The position numbers and the translations under genes are program-made. This document shows positions 17,454 through 24,944 of a stretch of DNA of 39,600 nt, one piece after another. Numbering within the stretch: the first letter of the stretch is position 1; each line of letters opens with the position of its first letter. The stretch is from an uncultured Acidimicrobiales bacterium. GTDB lineage: Bacteria; Actinomycetota; Acidimicrobiia; Acidimicrobiales; UBA10347. The DNA lies in NCBI GenBank assembly GCA_937991435.1, contig CALKPY010000080.1, positions 1 to 39,600 on the forward strand, read 5' to 3'. The notes under the pieces are model-generated. The model worked only from the letters and a program-made list of their open reading frames with translations, was not told the DNA's origin and did no database searches.

Positions 17454-18473
17454 TCAGATACCGGCGAGGCTCTTGGTGGCTGTCCACAGTGGCGAATCGA
17501 CAGAGACTGCGCCAGGAATCACTCGCCGCGAACCGGGCAATCGAGCACCGTCTTGCTCGGCCACCGACGCGCCGAGTTGGGCGACCCTTTCGAAGAAACT
17601 ATTGCCGCCAAATGCTGACGGATCAATCACCAAATAGAACTGACCGATGTCGTGCGGGTCGCCTTCTGGGGCCTTTAGCGGAGCGAGTGCGCTGCTAGGC
17701 AGGGAGCCGGTGAGAGCGCTCGCGAAGATCTCGACCATCAGTCCGATTCCGTATCCCTTGTAGCCGCCTGCCGAGAGCAGGGAGCCCCGTAACGCAGCGG
17801 CGGGATCGGTTGTGTCGTTACCGTTCTCGTCAACTGCCCAACCGAGAGGAATCGGATCGCCCGCAGCGGCAGCCATCGTGATTTTGCCGAGAGCGATTGC
17901 GCTCGTGCTGAAATCGAACTGGAACGCAATGCCACCCGAGCCGTCAGGGCCACCCGAGCCGTCAGGCACGGCAAACGCAATGGGGTTTGTACCAAGCAAC
18001 GGCTGCGAACCACCCGGAGGAGCGACTCGTGCTGTTGCATTGGTCGATCCAAGGGCGATGAGCCCTGCTCTGGCGAACTGTTGTGTGAAATAGCCGAGGG
18101 CGGTACATGTGTGACTGTGCTCGATCGCATAGCCACAGACACCGTTCGAGCGTGCGGCTTGCACCGCCGTGTCGAACCCGGCTGCGAACGCCGGTTGGGC
18201 AAAGCCAAAGCGCGCGTCGACTCGCACCGCGCCAGGGTTGTCATGCGTGATCGTTGGTTCAACGACACCGTTCACTCGACCCGACGTCAGCTGCTCGCAG
18301 TAACTCTGCACGTAGTAGAGCCCACAAATCCGGTTGCCGGTTGATTCAGCAAATCGAACCGCCTGCGCAACGTAGAGGGCCACCGCCGGTGACGCGCCAT
18401 GTCGCTCGAGGGCTATTCGGGTCGTGTCTTCGATTTCGGCGAGCGAAATCTGTTCGATGTTGGTGGTCGACAT
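17454..18473 (-). CDS. Ldh-family NAD(P)-dependent oxidoreductase (malate/lactate/ureidoglycolate dehydrogenase type)
   Basis: This 339-residue enzyme is of the Ldh_2 (malate/L-sulfolactate/ureidoglycolate dehydrogenase) family, which oxidises 2-hydroxy acids, or reduces cyclic imines in the DpkA subgroup. Family blocks are clear: the SHTCTALGYF region with the catalytic His, LGSTNATARVAPPGG, LLGTNPIAFAVP, DFSTSAIALGKI and GGYKGYGIGLMVEI. Length is normal. Just after AVP there is a 6-residue duplication (PDGSGG twice), caused by an exact 18-bp tandem repeat. It is the last gene of the minus-strand operon, 13 bases after the aldehyde dehydrogenase. In this context an imine or hydroxy acid from a nitrogen compound is a plausible substrate. 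Confidence 0.88.
   Translation of the reverse strand: MSTTNIEQISLAEIEDTTRIALERHGASPAVALYVAQAVRFAESTGNRICGLYYVQSYCEQLTSGRVNGVVEPTITHDNPGAVRVDARFGFAQPAFAAGFDTAVQAARSNGVCGYAIEHSHTCTALGYFTQQFARAGLIALGSTNATARVAPPGGSQPLLGTNPIAFAVPDGSGGPDGSGGIAFQFDFSTSAIALGKITMAAAAGDPIPLGWAVDENGNDTTDPAAALRGSLLSAGGYKGYGIGLMVEIFASALTGSLPSSALAPLKAPEGDPHDIGQFYLVIDPSAFGGNSFFERVAQLGASVAEQDGARLPGSRRVIPGAVSVDSPLWTATKSLAGI
17931..17966. repeat. Exact 18-bp tandem duplication inside the Ldh-family gene
   Basis: The 18 bases at 17931-17948 are repeated without a mismatch at 17949-17966. The repeat is in frame and adds six residues (PDGSGG) in a surface loop before the DFSTS strand. Perfect identity suggests a recent event. 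Confidence 0.9.
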
Positions 18474-18486
18474 GTGGTGGTTCCCG

Positions 18487-19962
18487 TCATCGCATGACGA
18501 AAGGGTTCGCCATTGGCTTGTCTGAGGTATTTATCCAGGTGGTCTTGGTCCGGGTGTAGTCACGAATCGCGTCTAGACCAGCTTCTCGTCCGTAGCCGCT
18601 GTCGCCGAACCCGCCGAACGGTGCGATCGGCGAAATAACTCGGTAGGTGTTGATCCAGACAATTCCGGATCTGATCGCGGCGGCTACTCGGTGGGCACGA
18701 GCGACGTTGCTCGTGAACACCCCAGCGCCCAAGCCGTAGCGAGAGTCATTGGCCAGTGCAATGCCTTCGAGTTCGTCGGTGAACTTCAAGACCGACATGA
18801 CGGGACCGAACAGCTCGACTTGGGCACTTTGGATCTGATTGGTGGGGCAGGCTAGGACCGTTGGGGAGTAGTACCACCCGGCGTCGAGACCTGCCGGGCG
18901 CGCGCCGCCAGCGTGCACCACTGCGCCCTGGGACACGGACTCGGCGACAACAGTCTCGATTCGGTCGCGTTGGCCTTGCGTTGCTAGAGGGCCGACTTGG
19001 GTGTCTTCGTCGAGCGGGTCGCCGATTCTGATAGCTGATGCACGCTCGGTGACGAGCTCTAAGAACTCTTCATAGATTTCCGCTTGCACGATAACTCTGG
19101 AGCCAGCGACGCAGCTTTGCCCTGTCGCTCCAAAGTTGCCAGCAATAGCGCCGTTCATAGCGCCCTCGAGATCCGCGTCGTCGAACACAAGAATTGGTGA
19201 CTTACCACCGAGTTCCATCGTTACGTGAGCGAGGTTGGCGGCGGTGTTCGCAACGACCCGGCGCGCTGCGTCGAGGCCGCCGGTAAATGCCACGCGGCTC
19301 ACAAGCGGATGGCTGGTAAGCGCCCTGCCACATGGTTCACCAAAGCCGGTGATGATGTTGACCACGCCAGGAGGGAAGCCAGCTTCGTCGACGAGGCGTG
19401 CGAACTCAAGCAGCACAGCGGGTGCTTGCTCAGACGCCTTGATCACAATGGTGTTGCCGGCGGCGAGAGCCGGACCGACCTTGGTCGCTGTGAGGAACAT
19501 TTCGGCGTTCCACGGCACGACAGCTGCCACAACCCCAATGGGGTCTCGGGTGGTGAAGACATGCATGTCTGGTTTGTCGATTGGCAGGGTGGCGCCCTCG
19601 ATCTTGTCTGCGAGGCCGCCGTAGTAGCGGTAGTAGTCAGCCACATAGGCAGTTTGTGATCGAGTTTCGGCGGCGAGCTTGCCGCTGTCGGTTGTTTCGA
19701 TGTCGCCAAGGAGAAGAGCGTCTCGCTCGACGAGGTCAGCGAGGGCGAACAGCATCTTGCCGCGCTCAGTCGCTGTCATCGATGCCCATGGGCCGTCGTG
19801 TAGCGCTTGATAGGCAGCCTCGACAGCGCGATTCACATCGCTCTCGCCAGCCGCTGGAGCCGTGGCCCAAATGTTGCCGCTGGCCGGGTTCACCGTTTCG
19901 AGGCGTTTGCCATCTTCTGCCTCGCAGAACTGGCCGTTGATATAGAGCTGATAGTCAGACAA
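18487..19962 (-). CDS. NAD(P)-dependent aldehyde dehydrogenase
   Basis: This 491-residue enzyme of the aldehyde dehydrogenase superfamily oxidises an aldehyde to an acid. Visible residues are the oxyanion Asn (VVPWNAEM), cofactor Lys (VIKASEQAP), general base Glu (MELGGKSP) and nucleophile Cys (FGATGQSCVAGS). It resembles betaine aldehyde/gamma-aminobutyraldehyde-type enzymes in general layout. I chose TTG at 19962 because CGGAG lies seven bases upstream and the family start (SDYQLYINGQF) follows; a TTG at 19989 is also in frame. Its start lies inside the 3' end of the alpha/beta hydrolase gene (8-base overlap). The exact substrate is unknown; the neighbours suggest a ring-opening product of the monooxygenase pathway. 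Confidence 0.93.
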   Translation of the reverse strand: MSDYQLYINGQFCEAEDGKRLETVNPASGNIWATAPAAGESDVNRAVEAAYQALHDGPWASMTATERGKMLFALADLVERDALLLGDIETTDSGKLAAETRSQTAYVADYYRYYGGLADKIEGATLPIDKPDMHVFTTRDPIGVVAAVVPWNAEMFLTATKVGPALAAGNTIVIKASEQAPAVLLEFARLVDEAGFPPGVVNIITGFGEPCGRALTSHPLVSRVAFTGGLDAARRVVANTAANLAHVTMELGGKSPILVFDDADLEGAMNGAIAGNFGATGQSCVAGSRVIVQAEIYEEFLELVTERASAIRIGDPLDEDTQVGPLATQGQRDRIETVVAESVSQGAVVHAGGARPAGLDAGWYYSPTVLACPTNQIQSAQVELFGPVMSVLKFTDELEGIALANDSRYGLGAGVFTSNVARAHRVAAAIRSGIVWINTYRVISPIAPFGGFGDSGYGREAGLDAIRDYTRTKTTWINTSDKPMANPFVMR

Positions 19963-20737
19963 GGGGGTTCTCCGTTGCGAGGAAATCAATGATCATGGCA
20001 GCGAATGGTCGAGGGGCTTCGATCGGCGGCAGGTGGTGCAGGCCCGGCAGAATTTCTGCTTTGCCATGTGTAAGCCTTGCCGCGAGAGCAGTCGACATAG
20101 CGGGAGTCGAGGCTAGGTCGAGCTCCCCGGTGGCGACAAGTGTCGGCGTTGTCAGTTGATGCATGTCGACGTGCGATGCTAATTCACTGCCGGCGAACAA
20201 TCGGTATGCCTTGAGGTATCCCTGGAGATTTGTTGACTGCAGACGGCGACGCACTTGGTCGGTTGCTTCGGGGTGGTCGAGCTGCCACTGCGGCGTAAAC
20301 CAGCGCCCGACGGCGAGATCTGCGATCTGGTCCATGCCAGCTTCCTCGACCAATCGAAGCCGAGACTGCACAGCTTCGCGTTGGGAGTTAGTTCGGCCAA
20401 ACACGATGTTGGCGAGCACTATGTGATCAAAGCGGGCCGGCTGCTCCAACGCGGCGTGCAGAACGATGAGGGCTCCGAGCGACGACCCAACGGCGTCAAT
20501 TGTTCGGCTGCCAAGCGAGTCGACGATCTCGCCGAGTTGATCGACGAAATGCTTGATCGTGCGCGGACCTTCTGGGTCCGGCGACCGTCCGTGCCCCAGC
20601 AGGTCGTAGGCGATCACCTCGCGGTCGAGCGCGAGTGTCGGGGTAACCAGATTCCACATGGTGTGATCGAGACCCACTCCGTGGACCAGCAGAAGAGGTG
20701 GTCCTGTGCCGGAGCGGTGCAGCGTCGTTGACGTCAC
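19955..20737 (-). CDS. Alpha/beta hydrolase
   Basis: This 260-residue protein has the alpha/beta hydrolase fold with the oxyanion motif LVHGVGLDHTMW, the nucleophile elbow GSSLG (Ser), an acid in TGELDLAS and a catalytic His in LPGLHHLPP. It is similar in style to enol-lactone hydrolases and to hydrolases that cleave N-acyl or N-formyl ring-opening products of pyridine degradation. The start is GTG at 20737, overlapping the previous stop (GTGA), so it is coupled to the amino acid synthesis family gene. Hydrolysis of an ester, lactone or amide made by the upstream monooxygenase is inferred. Confidence 0.9.
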   Translation of the reverse strand: MTSTTLHRSGTGPPLLLVHGVGLDHTMWNLVTPTLALDREVIAYDLLGHGRSPDPEGPRTIKHFVDQLGEIVDSLGSRTIDAVGSSLGALIVLHAALEQPARFDHIVLANIVFGRTNSQREAVQSRLRLVEEAGMDQIADLAVGRWFTPQWQLDHPEATDQVRRRLQSTNLQGYLKAYRLFAGSELASHVDMHQLTTPTLVATGELDLASTPAMSTALAARLTHGKAEILPGLHHLPPIEAPRPFAAMIIDFLATENPLV

Positions 20738-21324
20738 TGGTCGCTGATGCCCATTTCCTCCATGTCGGAGTATCGGTTTCCGATTCGATGATGTGGCCTG
20801 CCACCTACCGACGCCCCGATCGCGATCACGATCTCCTCTGGCGCGGGAGCATCGGTCAGCGTCATTTCTAACGTGAGATAGTGCGACCGCCAGCCAGGGT
20901 CGGTCTTGTGCATCATGGGGATCGACACCGTGGCGCCGGGTCCGCCCCGACTGTTGGTGAACGAAAGATACGACGTACCGCCAACAGCATCTCTGAACAC
21001 GTTGCCAAAGCGCAGGGTGTGGATCAGTGCGGAGCCGTGCTCGACCTCGCCGTTCACGCCGACCAGAGCCGCTTTGCCATAGGCCTCAACCTTGTCGCCG
21101 CCACCTGCGAGCGCAACGAGTTTGGGAACGACTCGGGCGCCGAGCTCAGGAGCGATGCGTAATAACGTAGGGCGCAAGTCGTCGACGAAGCCTTGACCAG
21201 CCCAGGGATTAGACAGGACCGCTGCTACGCCATGCAGGTACAGGGGGGGATCGGCGGCCTTGCCGCCCTCGATGAGGATCTCCTCGGTGACCTCAACAAT
21301 CTTGCGAATTCTGAGCTCTGTCAT
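20734..21324 (-). CDS. Amino acid synthesis family protein (PF06684, formerly DUF1185)
   Basis: This 196-residue protein matches the 'AA_synth' family: the start MTELRIRKIVEVTEEILIEG (exactly 20 residues quoted), the block AVLSNPWAG and the end HHRIGNRYSDMEEMG are typical. The family name is historical and its reaction is not established. Homologues often sit next to luciferase-like flavin monooxygenases in catabolic operons, as here. I chose ATG at 21324, which overlaps the monooxygenase stop by four bases; an open frame extends upstream inside the monooxygenase gene but is a shadow. Length is normal for the family. Confidence 0.88.
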   Translation of the reverse strand: MTELRIRKIVEVTEEILIEGGKAADPPLYLHGVAAVLSNPWAGQGFVDDLRPTLLRIAPELGARVVPKLVALAGGGDKVEAYGKAALVGVNGEVEHGSALIHTLRFGNVFRDAVGGTSYLSFTNSRGGPGATVSIPMMHKTDPGWRSHYLTLEMTLTDAPAPEEIVIAIGASVGGRPHHRIGNRYSDMEEMGISDQ

Positions 21325-22520
21325 GCGATGACCTCCCGGGTCGTTGCTGATTGTTGCGTCGGGCTCTGCGCTTCGGCTTGATCGGCGAAATGGGGCATGA
21401 CCTCTTGGGTGAACAGCTCGATACTCGACATGACAGCCTCGTGTGACACGCCGGGGAAGTTCGACCACGCAAGAAGGTTCTGAAGGTTGAGCTGATCGCG
21501 CATCTCATGGATCTTCTCCGCGACGTACTCAGCCGTGCCGAACAACAGGTTTCTCGGATGGAGCCACTCGTAGGTCAGTAAGTCGAGCTTGCCTGGAGTG
21601 TCGAGGAGCACCTCGCCGAGGTGTCGGTGGTTTGATAGGCCGCGGTAGTGACAGACCCATCTCAGATAGTCGAGAATGCCGTCACCTGCCAGCTTTTCGG
21701 CCTCGCTCATGGTCTCAGTCACAAAAACGTCTCGCACGACGGCGATTCCATCGCCGAGAGGAGCCTCAATGCCAAGGGCTTGCGAACGACCCGCCTGGTA
21801 GCTCTCAAAGCGAGGGACCAGTGCATCGGTAGGTGGTATCCAGAACAATGCATTCAAACCAGCGCGGCCCGCGGCTTCGATCGAAGGTTGGCTGTCGACA
21901 ACCTGCCAGATCGGCGGGTGCGGCGTTTGTAGCGGTTTCGGAACAAGAGCCAAGCCTCGCAACTGACCGGTGGCAGGATCGGTGTTGCCCGGCTGTGGTG
22001 GGCTCATAGGGTGGTCGAACGACAGGCCTTGGTGTGGAAACTGGTAGAAGTCACCGTCGTAGCTAAAGAACTCCTCAGACCACGCTCGGCGAATCACATC
22101 GAGCGTTTCAGCGAACAACGCTCGGTTGACGTCGGAATCGCGAACGTCCGCGATCGGGTTCATGTTGACGCTTTCTCGCGGGTAGATGCCGCGCCCGATG
22201 CCGAAGTCGACTCGTCCTCCCGAGAGGTGGTCGAGCATCGCGATGTCTTCGGCCAGCTGCACCGGATGCCGGAAGGTGATGATGCTTGCCGCTTGTCCGA
22301 TTCGTAGGCGGGTTGTGTGCGCCGCGAGGTCTGCTCCCAACAGGATCGGATTGGGGCAAACCTCGAAGCCCTCATGTCCGAAGTGATGTTCGGTCGCCCA
22401 GATCGAATCCCAACCGTTCGCATCGCAGTACTGTGCGATCTCGCGACCTTCGGCAACGACCTCGCTGAAGCTCTTGGTCAGACCGGGATTGTTTTGGTTG
22501 AGGAAATAGCCAAAGCGCAT
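21321..22520 (-). CDS. LLM-class flavin-dependent monooxygenase (bacterial luciferase-like)
   Basis: This 399-residue enzyme has the luciferase-like TIM barrel. Clear blocks are WDSIWATEHHFG (flavin/substrate region), RIGQAASIITFRHPVQLAED, GGRVDFGIGRG and the C-terminal LLFGTAEYVAEKI. Such enzymes use FMNH2 from a partner reductase and O2 to hydroxylate or cleave a substrate; TgnB of trigonelline breakdown is one example. No flavin reductase gene is seen in this window. It is the first gene of a five-gene coupled operon, with a promoter at 22604-22632 and about 75 bases of leader. AAGGA lies upstream of ATG at 22520. Substrate unknown; an N-heterocyclic betaine is my inference from neighbours. 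Confidence 0.92.
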   Translation of the reverse strand: MRFGYFLNQNNPGLTKSFSEVVAEGREIAQYCDANGWDSIWATEHHFGHEGFEVCPNPILLGADLAAHTTRLRIGQAASIITFRHPVQLAEDIAMLDHLSGGRVDFGIGRGIYPRESVNMNPIADVRDSDVNRALFAETLDVIRRAWSEEFFSYDGDFYQFPHQGLSFDHPMSPPQPGNTDPATGQLRGLALVPKPLQTPHPPIWQVVDSQPSIEAAGRAGLNALFWIPPTDALVPRFESYQAGRSQALGIEAPLGDGIAVVRDVFVTETMSEAEKLAGDGILDYLRWVCHYRGLSNHRHLGEVLLDTPGKLDLLTYEWLHPRNLLFGTAEYVAEKIHEMRDQLNLQNLLAWSNFPGVSHEAVMSSIELFTQEVMPHFADQAEAQSPTQQSATTREVIA

Positions 22521-22603
22521 CTTTCATCCTTGCAACGTCGCGGCGACGGGGATGAGCACACACCTATTTCCCTCGCTGCCTGCTCCGACTCGAGGTGGCT
22601 TTG

Positions 22604-22632
22604 ACATTATTGCGCCTGGGTCACTTCGTCAA
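22604..22632 (-). promoter_or_regulatory. Near-consensus promoter of the monooxygenase operon
   Basis: On the minus strand TTGACG (22627-22632) is followed after exactly 17 bases by TAATGT (22604-22609). The predicted start is near 22597, about 75 bases before the ATG at 22520. It lies wholly in the gap after the HTH gene. Confidence 0.7.
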
Positions 22633-22664
22633 TCGGATCGACCTCGATGAGCGCTTCGCTATGG

Positions 22665-23036
22665 TCAGGAGTTGCCGCGCTCTATGGCGTTGAGGTAGCT
22701 GTAGATGGTGACCTTGCTCACGCCCATGCGACCAGCGATGTCTTCAGCCGCTCCGCGGAGCACAAACGCGCCGTGCTCGTCGAGTCTGCGCACTGCTGTC
22801 TGTTTTTGCGCTCGCTCCATGTCTGCGAGGCGGGCGCCGAGCTCACGCTCAACTGAGGTCACGGCGCGTTCAAGCGCTCCGTGGAGCTCGTTGAGGCGGA
22901 TATAGGCAACGGTCTCGCCTCGCCATTGCACCGGCTCGTCTCCCTGCCTTGAGGACCGAGCAGAAACAACGCTTGCGCCAAGACTCTCGACGACTGGCTT
23001 GAGCGCCGACAAGAACTCATCGGCAGAGTCGGTCAT
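22665..23036 (-). CDS. Small DNA-binding protein with YheO-type C-terminal HTH (HTH_22-like)
   Basis: This 123-residue protein has a C-terminal helix-turn-helix in which DEHGAFVLRGAAEDIA, followed by MGVSKVTIYSYLN, closely resembles the C-terminal domain of YheO-type regulators. The N-terminal 75 residues are not the usual PAS-like YheO sensor but a shorter helical region. It overlaps the upstream thiamine-binding-like gene by four bases (ATGA), so both are made together. This pair is divergent from the SsnA-like gene, so it is the best candidate for a local regulator of the purine-type cluster; the monooxygenase operon starts just downstream with its own promoter. The ligand is unknown. Confidence 0.8.
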   Translation of the reverse strand: MTDSADEFLSALKPVVESLGASVVSARSSRQGDEPVQWRGETVAYIRLNELHGALERAVTSVERELGARLADMERAQKQTAVRRLDEHGAFVLRGAAEDIAGRMGVSKVTIYSYLNAIERGNS

Positions 23037-23269
23037 GCCGTCTCAATTCGAGTCTGGATACTGGTGGCTCCAGCAGCGAAGCCTGCGGCGACAACGTCGC
23101 CAAGAGACGCCACCAGTTCGTCTAGCTCACCCGACGCTGTTGTTGAAAATGGTCCCATATCGACGACGAAACCAGACTGGCTGAGGCGTTCAAACACGGC
23201 CATCACATGTGGTCCTGGGCTGTCTTCTTTGAACGGTTCGACGAGAACTTCAAGGCTGGCTGACGTCAT
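23033..23269 (-). CDS. Thiamine-binding-like protein (MTH1187/YkoF-type, PF01910)
   Basis: This 78-residue protein fits the MTH1187/YqgV thiamine-binding-like family: a beta-strand start (LEVLVEPFKE), GPHVMAVFERL, a central MGPFSTTASG block and an amphipathic helix ending in AAGATSIQTRIE. Relatives form small oligomers that bind thiamine or a related small ligand. It is translationally coupled to the HTH gene, so it may sense a ligand for that regulator. TAGTGT ends six bases before the ATG, suggesting a leaderless mRNA. The family call is good, the ligand uncertain. Confidence 0.78.
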   Translation of the reverse strand: MTSASLEVLVEPFKEDSPGPHVMAVFERLSQSGFVVDMGPFSTTASGELDELVASLGDVVAAGFAAGATSIQTRIETA

Positions 23270-23275
23270 GACCTG

Positions 23276-23281
23276 ACACTA
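23276..23281 (-). promoter_or_regulatory. Candidate -10 box (TAGTGT) for a leaderless start at 23269
   Basis: On the minus strand TAGTGT ends six bases before the ATG of the thiamine-binding-like gene. There is no Shine-Dalgarno sequence. The -35 region is weak. Confidence 0.4.
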
Positions 23282-23340
23282 CAACCCGACATCAAACCGA
23301 TTGCCCGATACCCGAACCAGTGCGATTCCGGTCCCTGACC

Positions 23341-23372
23341 TTGACGATTCGTAAAGTCGCGGATGGTACTGT
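23341..23372 (+). promoter_or_regulatory. Candidate promoter of the SsnA-like gene, leaderless
   Basis: TTGACG at 23341-23346 and TACTGT at 23367-23372 are 20 bases apart, which is longer than ideal. TACTGT ends six bases before the ATG at 23379 and no Shine-Dalgarno sequence is present, so the message probably begins at the start codon. Confidence 0.4.
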
Positions 23373-23378
23373 TTCCAG

Positions 23379-24437
23379 ATGACCGAGGGTGATGAATCAG
23401 TTGACAGCCGAAGGTCGCCGGGCTTGGTGTGCGCGCACCATCATTTGTACTCCGCCTTGGCTCGGGGCATGCCGGCTCCACCGAAAGATCCGACCACCTT
23501 TATGCAGGTCCTGGAGCAGGTGTGGTGGCGACTTGACCGTGCACTAGACCCCGACATGATCGAATGGTCTGCCAAGCTTGGAGCGCTCGAGGCCCTTGAG
23601 GCAGGCTGTACTGCAATCATCGATCATCACGAGTCGCCAAACGCGATCGAAGGTTCGTTGAGCGTGATTGCTGCGGCGTGTACTGAAGTAGGTGTTCGCT
23701 CGAACTGTTCTTACGGCATCACCGATCGCCACGGATCCGAGGGGGCTACCCGAGGTCTCGAGGAAAATCGTCGGTTTTTGAGCGAGGGAGGTCGAGGCAT
23801 GGTCGGCGTGCACGCAGCCTTCACCTGTACCGAGGACACGCTCAACGCCGCCGCGGAGTTGGCGTCTGATCAAGGAGTCGGTGTTCATATCCATGTTGCC
23901 GAAGGTCGCGATGACATCGAAGCAGCAGATCGCATTCGAGGTCTGTCGCGCGACGACTGGTTGATCGTGCACGGTGTGCACCTCGAAGATGATCACGGCA
24001 TTTCGGGCACGATTGTGCACAACCCGCGCTCGAACATGAACAATTCTGTCGGCTACGCGCGTCCGACTCGTTTTGCGAACTCGGTGGCGCTCGGCACCGA
24101 CGGAATCGGGGCAGACATGCTCGATGAGTTTCGAGTTGCGTTTGTGAAAAGCCGGGAACATGACATCTCGTCGACTCCTGATCTTGCTTGGTCATGGCTC
24201 GAAACTGGATGGACCCTTTTCCCCGAAGCGCGAACTGATCGGGTGACGTGGTCCTATGCGACTATGGAACCGTGGCACCTCGCCTATACGACAGCGGTGT
24301 CGGCGGTTGATGTTGATATCGACGGCCAACCTGCGTTACGCGACGGAGTAGCGACGCGCGTCGATGCTCAGGAGATCAGAAGCAAGGCCGCCGAACAGGC
24401 GCAACGCCTGTTCAAAGTGCTTGAATCCACGGCTTGA
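23379..24437 (+). CDS. SsnA-like amidohydrolase, compact and lacking the usual N-terminal segment
   Basis: This 352-residue metal-dependent amidohydrolase is closest in motif to SsnA (putative aminohydrolase of the E. coli ygfK-ssnA-xdhD locus). Metal and active-site residues are present: His20/His22 (PGLVCAHHHLYSALARG), His172 (HIHVAEG), His198 (LIVHGVH) and Asp241 (LGTDGIGADML), plus the SsnA-typical HNPRSNMNN. E. coli SsnA is about 440 residues: here the N-terminal beta segment of 50-60 residues is missing (the HxH begins at residue 20 instead of about 70), and there are shorter deletions around residues 180-210. An in-frame TAA lies at 23352-23354, so the start cannot be far upstream. Deamination or ring opening of a purine-derived compound is inferred from SsnA and guanine deaminase relatives. 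Confidence 0.85.
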   Translation: MTEGDESVDSRRSPGLVCAHHHLYSALARGMPAPPKDPTTFMQVLEQVWWRLDRALDPDMIEWSAKLGALEALEAGCTAIIDHHESPNAIEGSLSVIAAACTEVGVRSNCSYGITDRHGSEGATRGLEENRRFLSEGGRGMVGVHAAFTCTEDTLNAAAELASDQGVGVHIHVAEGRDDIEAADRIRGLSRDDWLIVHGVHLEDDHGISGTIVHNPRSNMNNSVGYARPTRFANSVALGTDGIGADMLDEFRVAFVKSREHDISSTPDLAWSWLETGWTLFPEARTDRVTWSYATMEPWHLAYTTAVSAVDVDIDGQPALRDGVATRVDAQEIRSKAAEQAQRLFKVLESTA

Positions 24438-24458
24438 GCCCCGCGATTGTGACTGGGG

Positions 24459-24526
24459 ACCAGCGACGATCTTGCCGTCGATGTCAGTGACTAGCGCCCT
24501 TCGATGATAAAACGGACACCTGGCAT
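24459..24526 (-). pseudogene. Possible relic of an amidohydrolase N-terminus on the opposite strand
   Basis: In the gap after the SsnA-like gene, the minus strand reads MPGVRFIIEG (from 24526) and, after a one-base shift, ALVTDIDGKIVAG (24497 to 24459). Together these resemble the start of an amidohydrolase, the part missing from the SsnA-like gene. The geometry would fit an inversion of the gene body. The match is short and could be chance. Confidence 0.15.
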
Positions 24527-24571
24527 GGGTGCCCCCAGCCATAGCGATCGAACCTTTGGAAGGACGATTTG

Positions 24572-24832
24572 ATGAAGGTTTGGATTGATCAGGATCTGTG
24601 TACCGGCGACGGTCTCTGTGAAGAGATTGCGGACAGTGTCTTCTTTGGCAAAGACGACGGCCTCTTTTACGTAAAAGAGACGGCCGATAACTTTGGTGAA
24701 GAGAAGCTCTTTGACGGTGACGCTCATCCGGCAGGCCCCGAGGGCCTTGCGCGAATTCCCGAGAAGACTCTCGAGGCGGTAATCGAAGCCGCCGAAGAGT
24801 GCCCTGGAGAATGCATCTTCATCGAGATGTAA
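24572..24832 (+). CDS. Small ferredoxin, [3Fe-4S]/[4Fe-4S] actinobacterial type
   Basis: This 86-residue protein is a one-cluster ferredoxin of the kind that serves actinobacterial oxygenases and dehydrogenases. The start WIDQDLCTGDGLCEE has Cys10 and Cys16 (C-x5-C, with Gly where 4Fe-4S proteins have the middle Cys), and the end EECPGECIFIEM has Cys77 and an extra Cys81. It carries electrons in the cytoplasm. ATG at 24572 is preceded by GGAAGGACG; a TTG just before it is unnecessary. Its place between the SsnA-like gene and the transporter, in a cluster whose molybdenum hydroxylase and YgfK lack flavin reductase domains, suggests that it is their electron partner (inference). Confidence 0.88.
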   Translation: MKVWIDQDLCTGDGLCEEIADSVFFGKDDGLFYVKETADNFGEEKLFDGDAHPAGPEGLARIPEKTLEAVIEAAEECPGECIFIEM

Positions 24833-24859
24833 AACTGGTTTCCTGGCGTGTTCTGCGGC

Positions 24860-24889
24860 TTGACCCACGGGGTTAACGCTTTGTAATGT
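24860..24889 (+). promoter_or_regulatory. Promoter upstream of the BMP-type ABC transporter operon
   Basis: TTGACC (24860-24865) is followed after 18 bases by TAATGT (24884-24889). The expected start is near 24896, giving a leader of about 130 bases before the first permease gene. Confidence 0.6.
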
Positions 24890-24944
24890 GACGCCGTCTT
24901 AGCAGTACCGGTTTGGGCGACGACGATATTGCCGAACACAGGGC

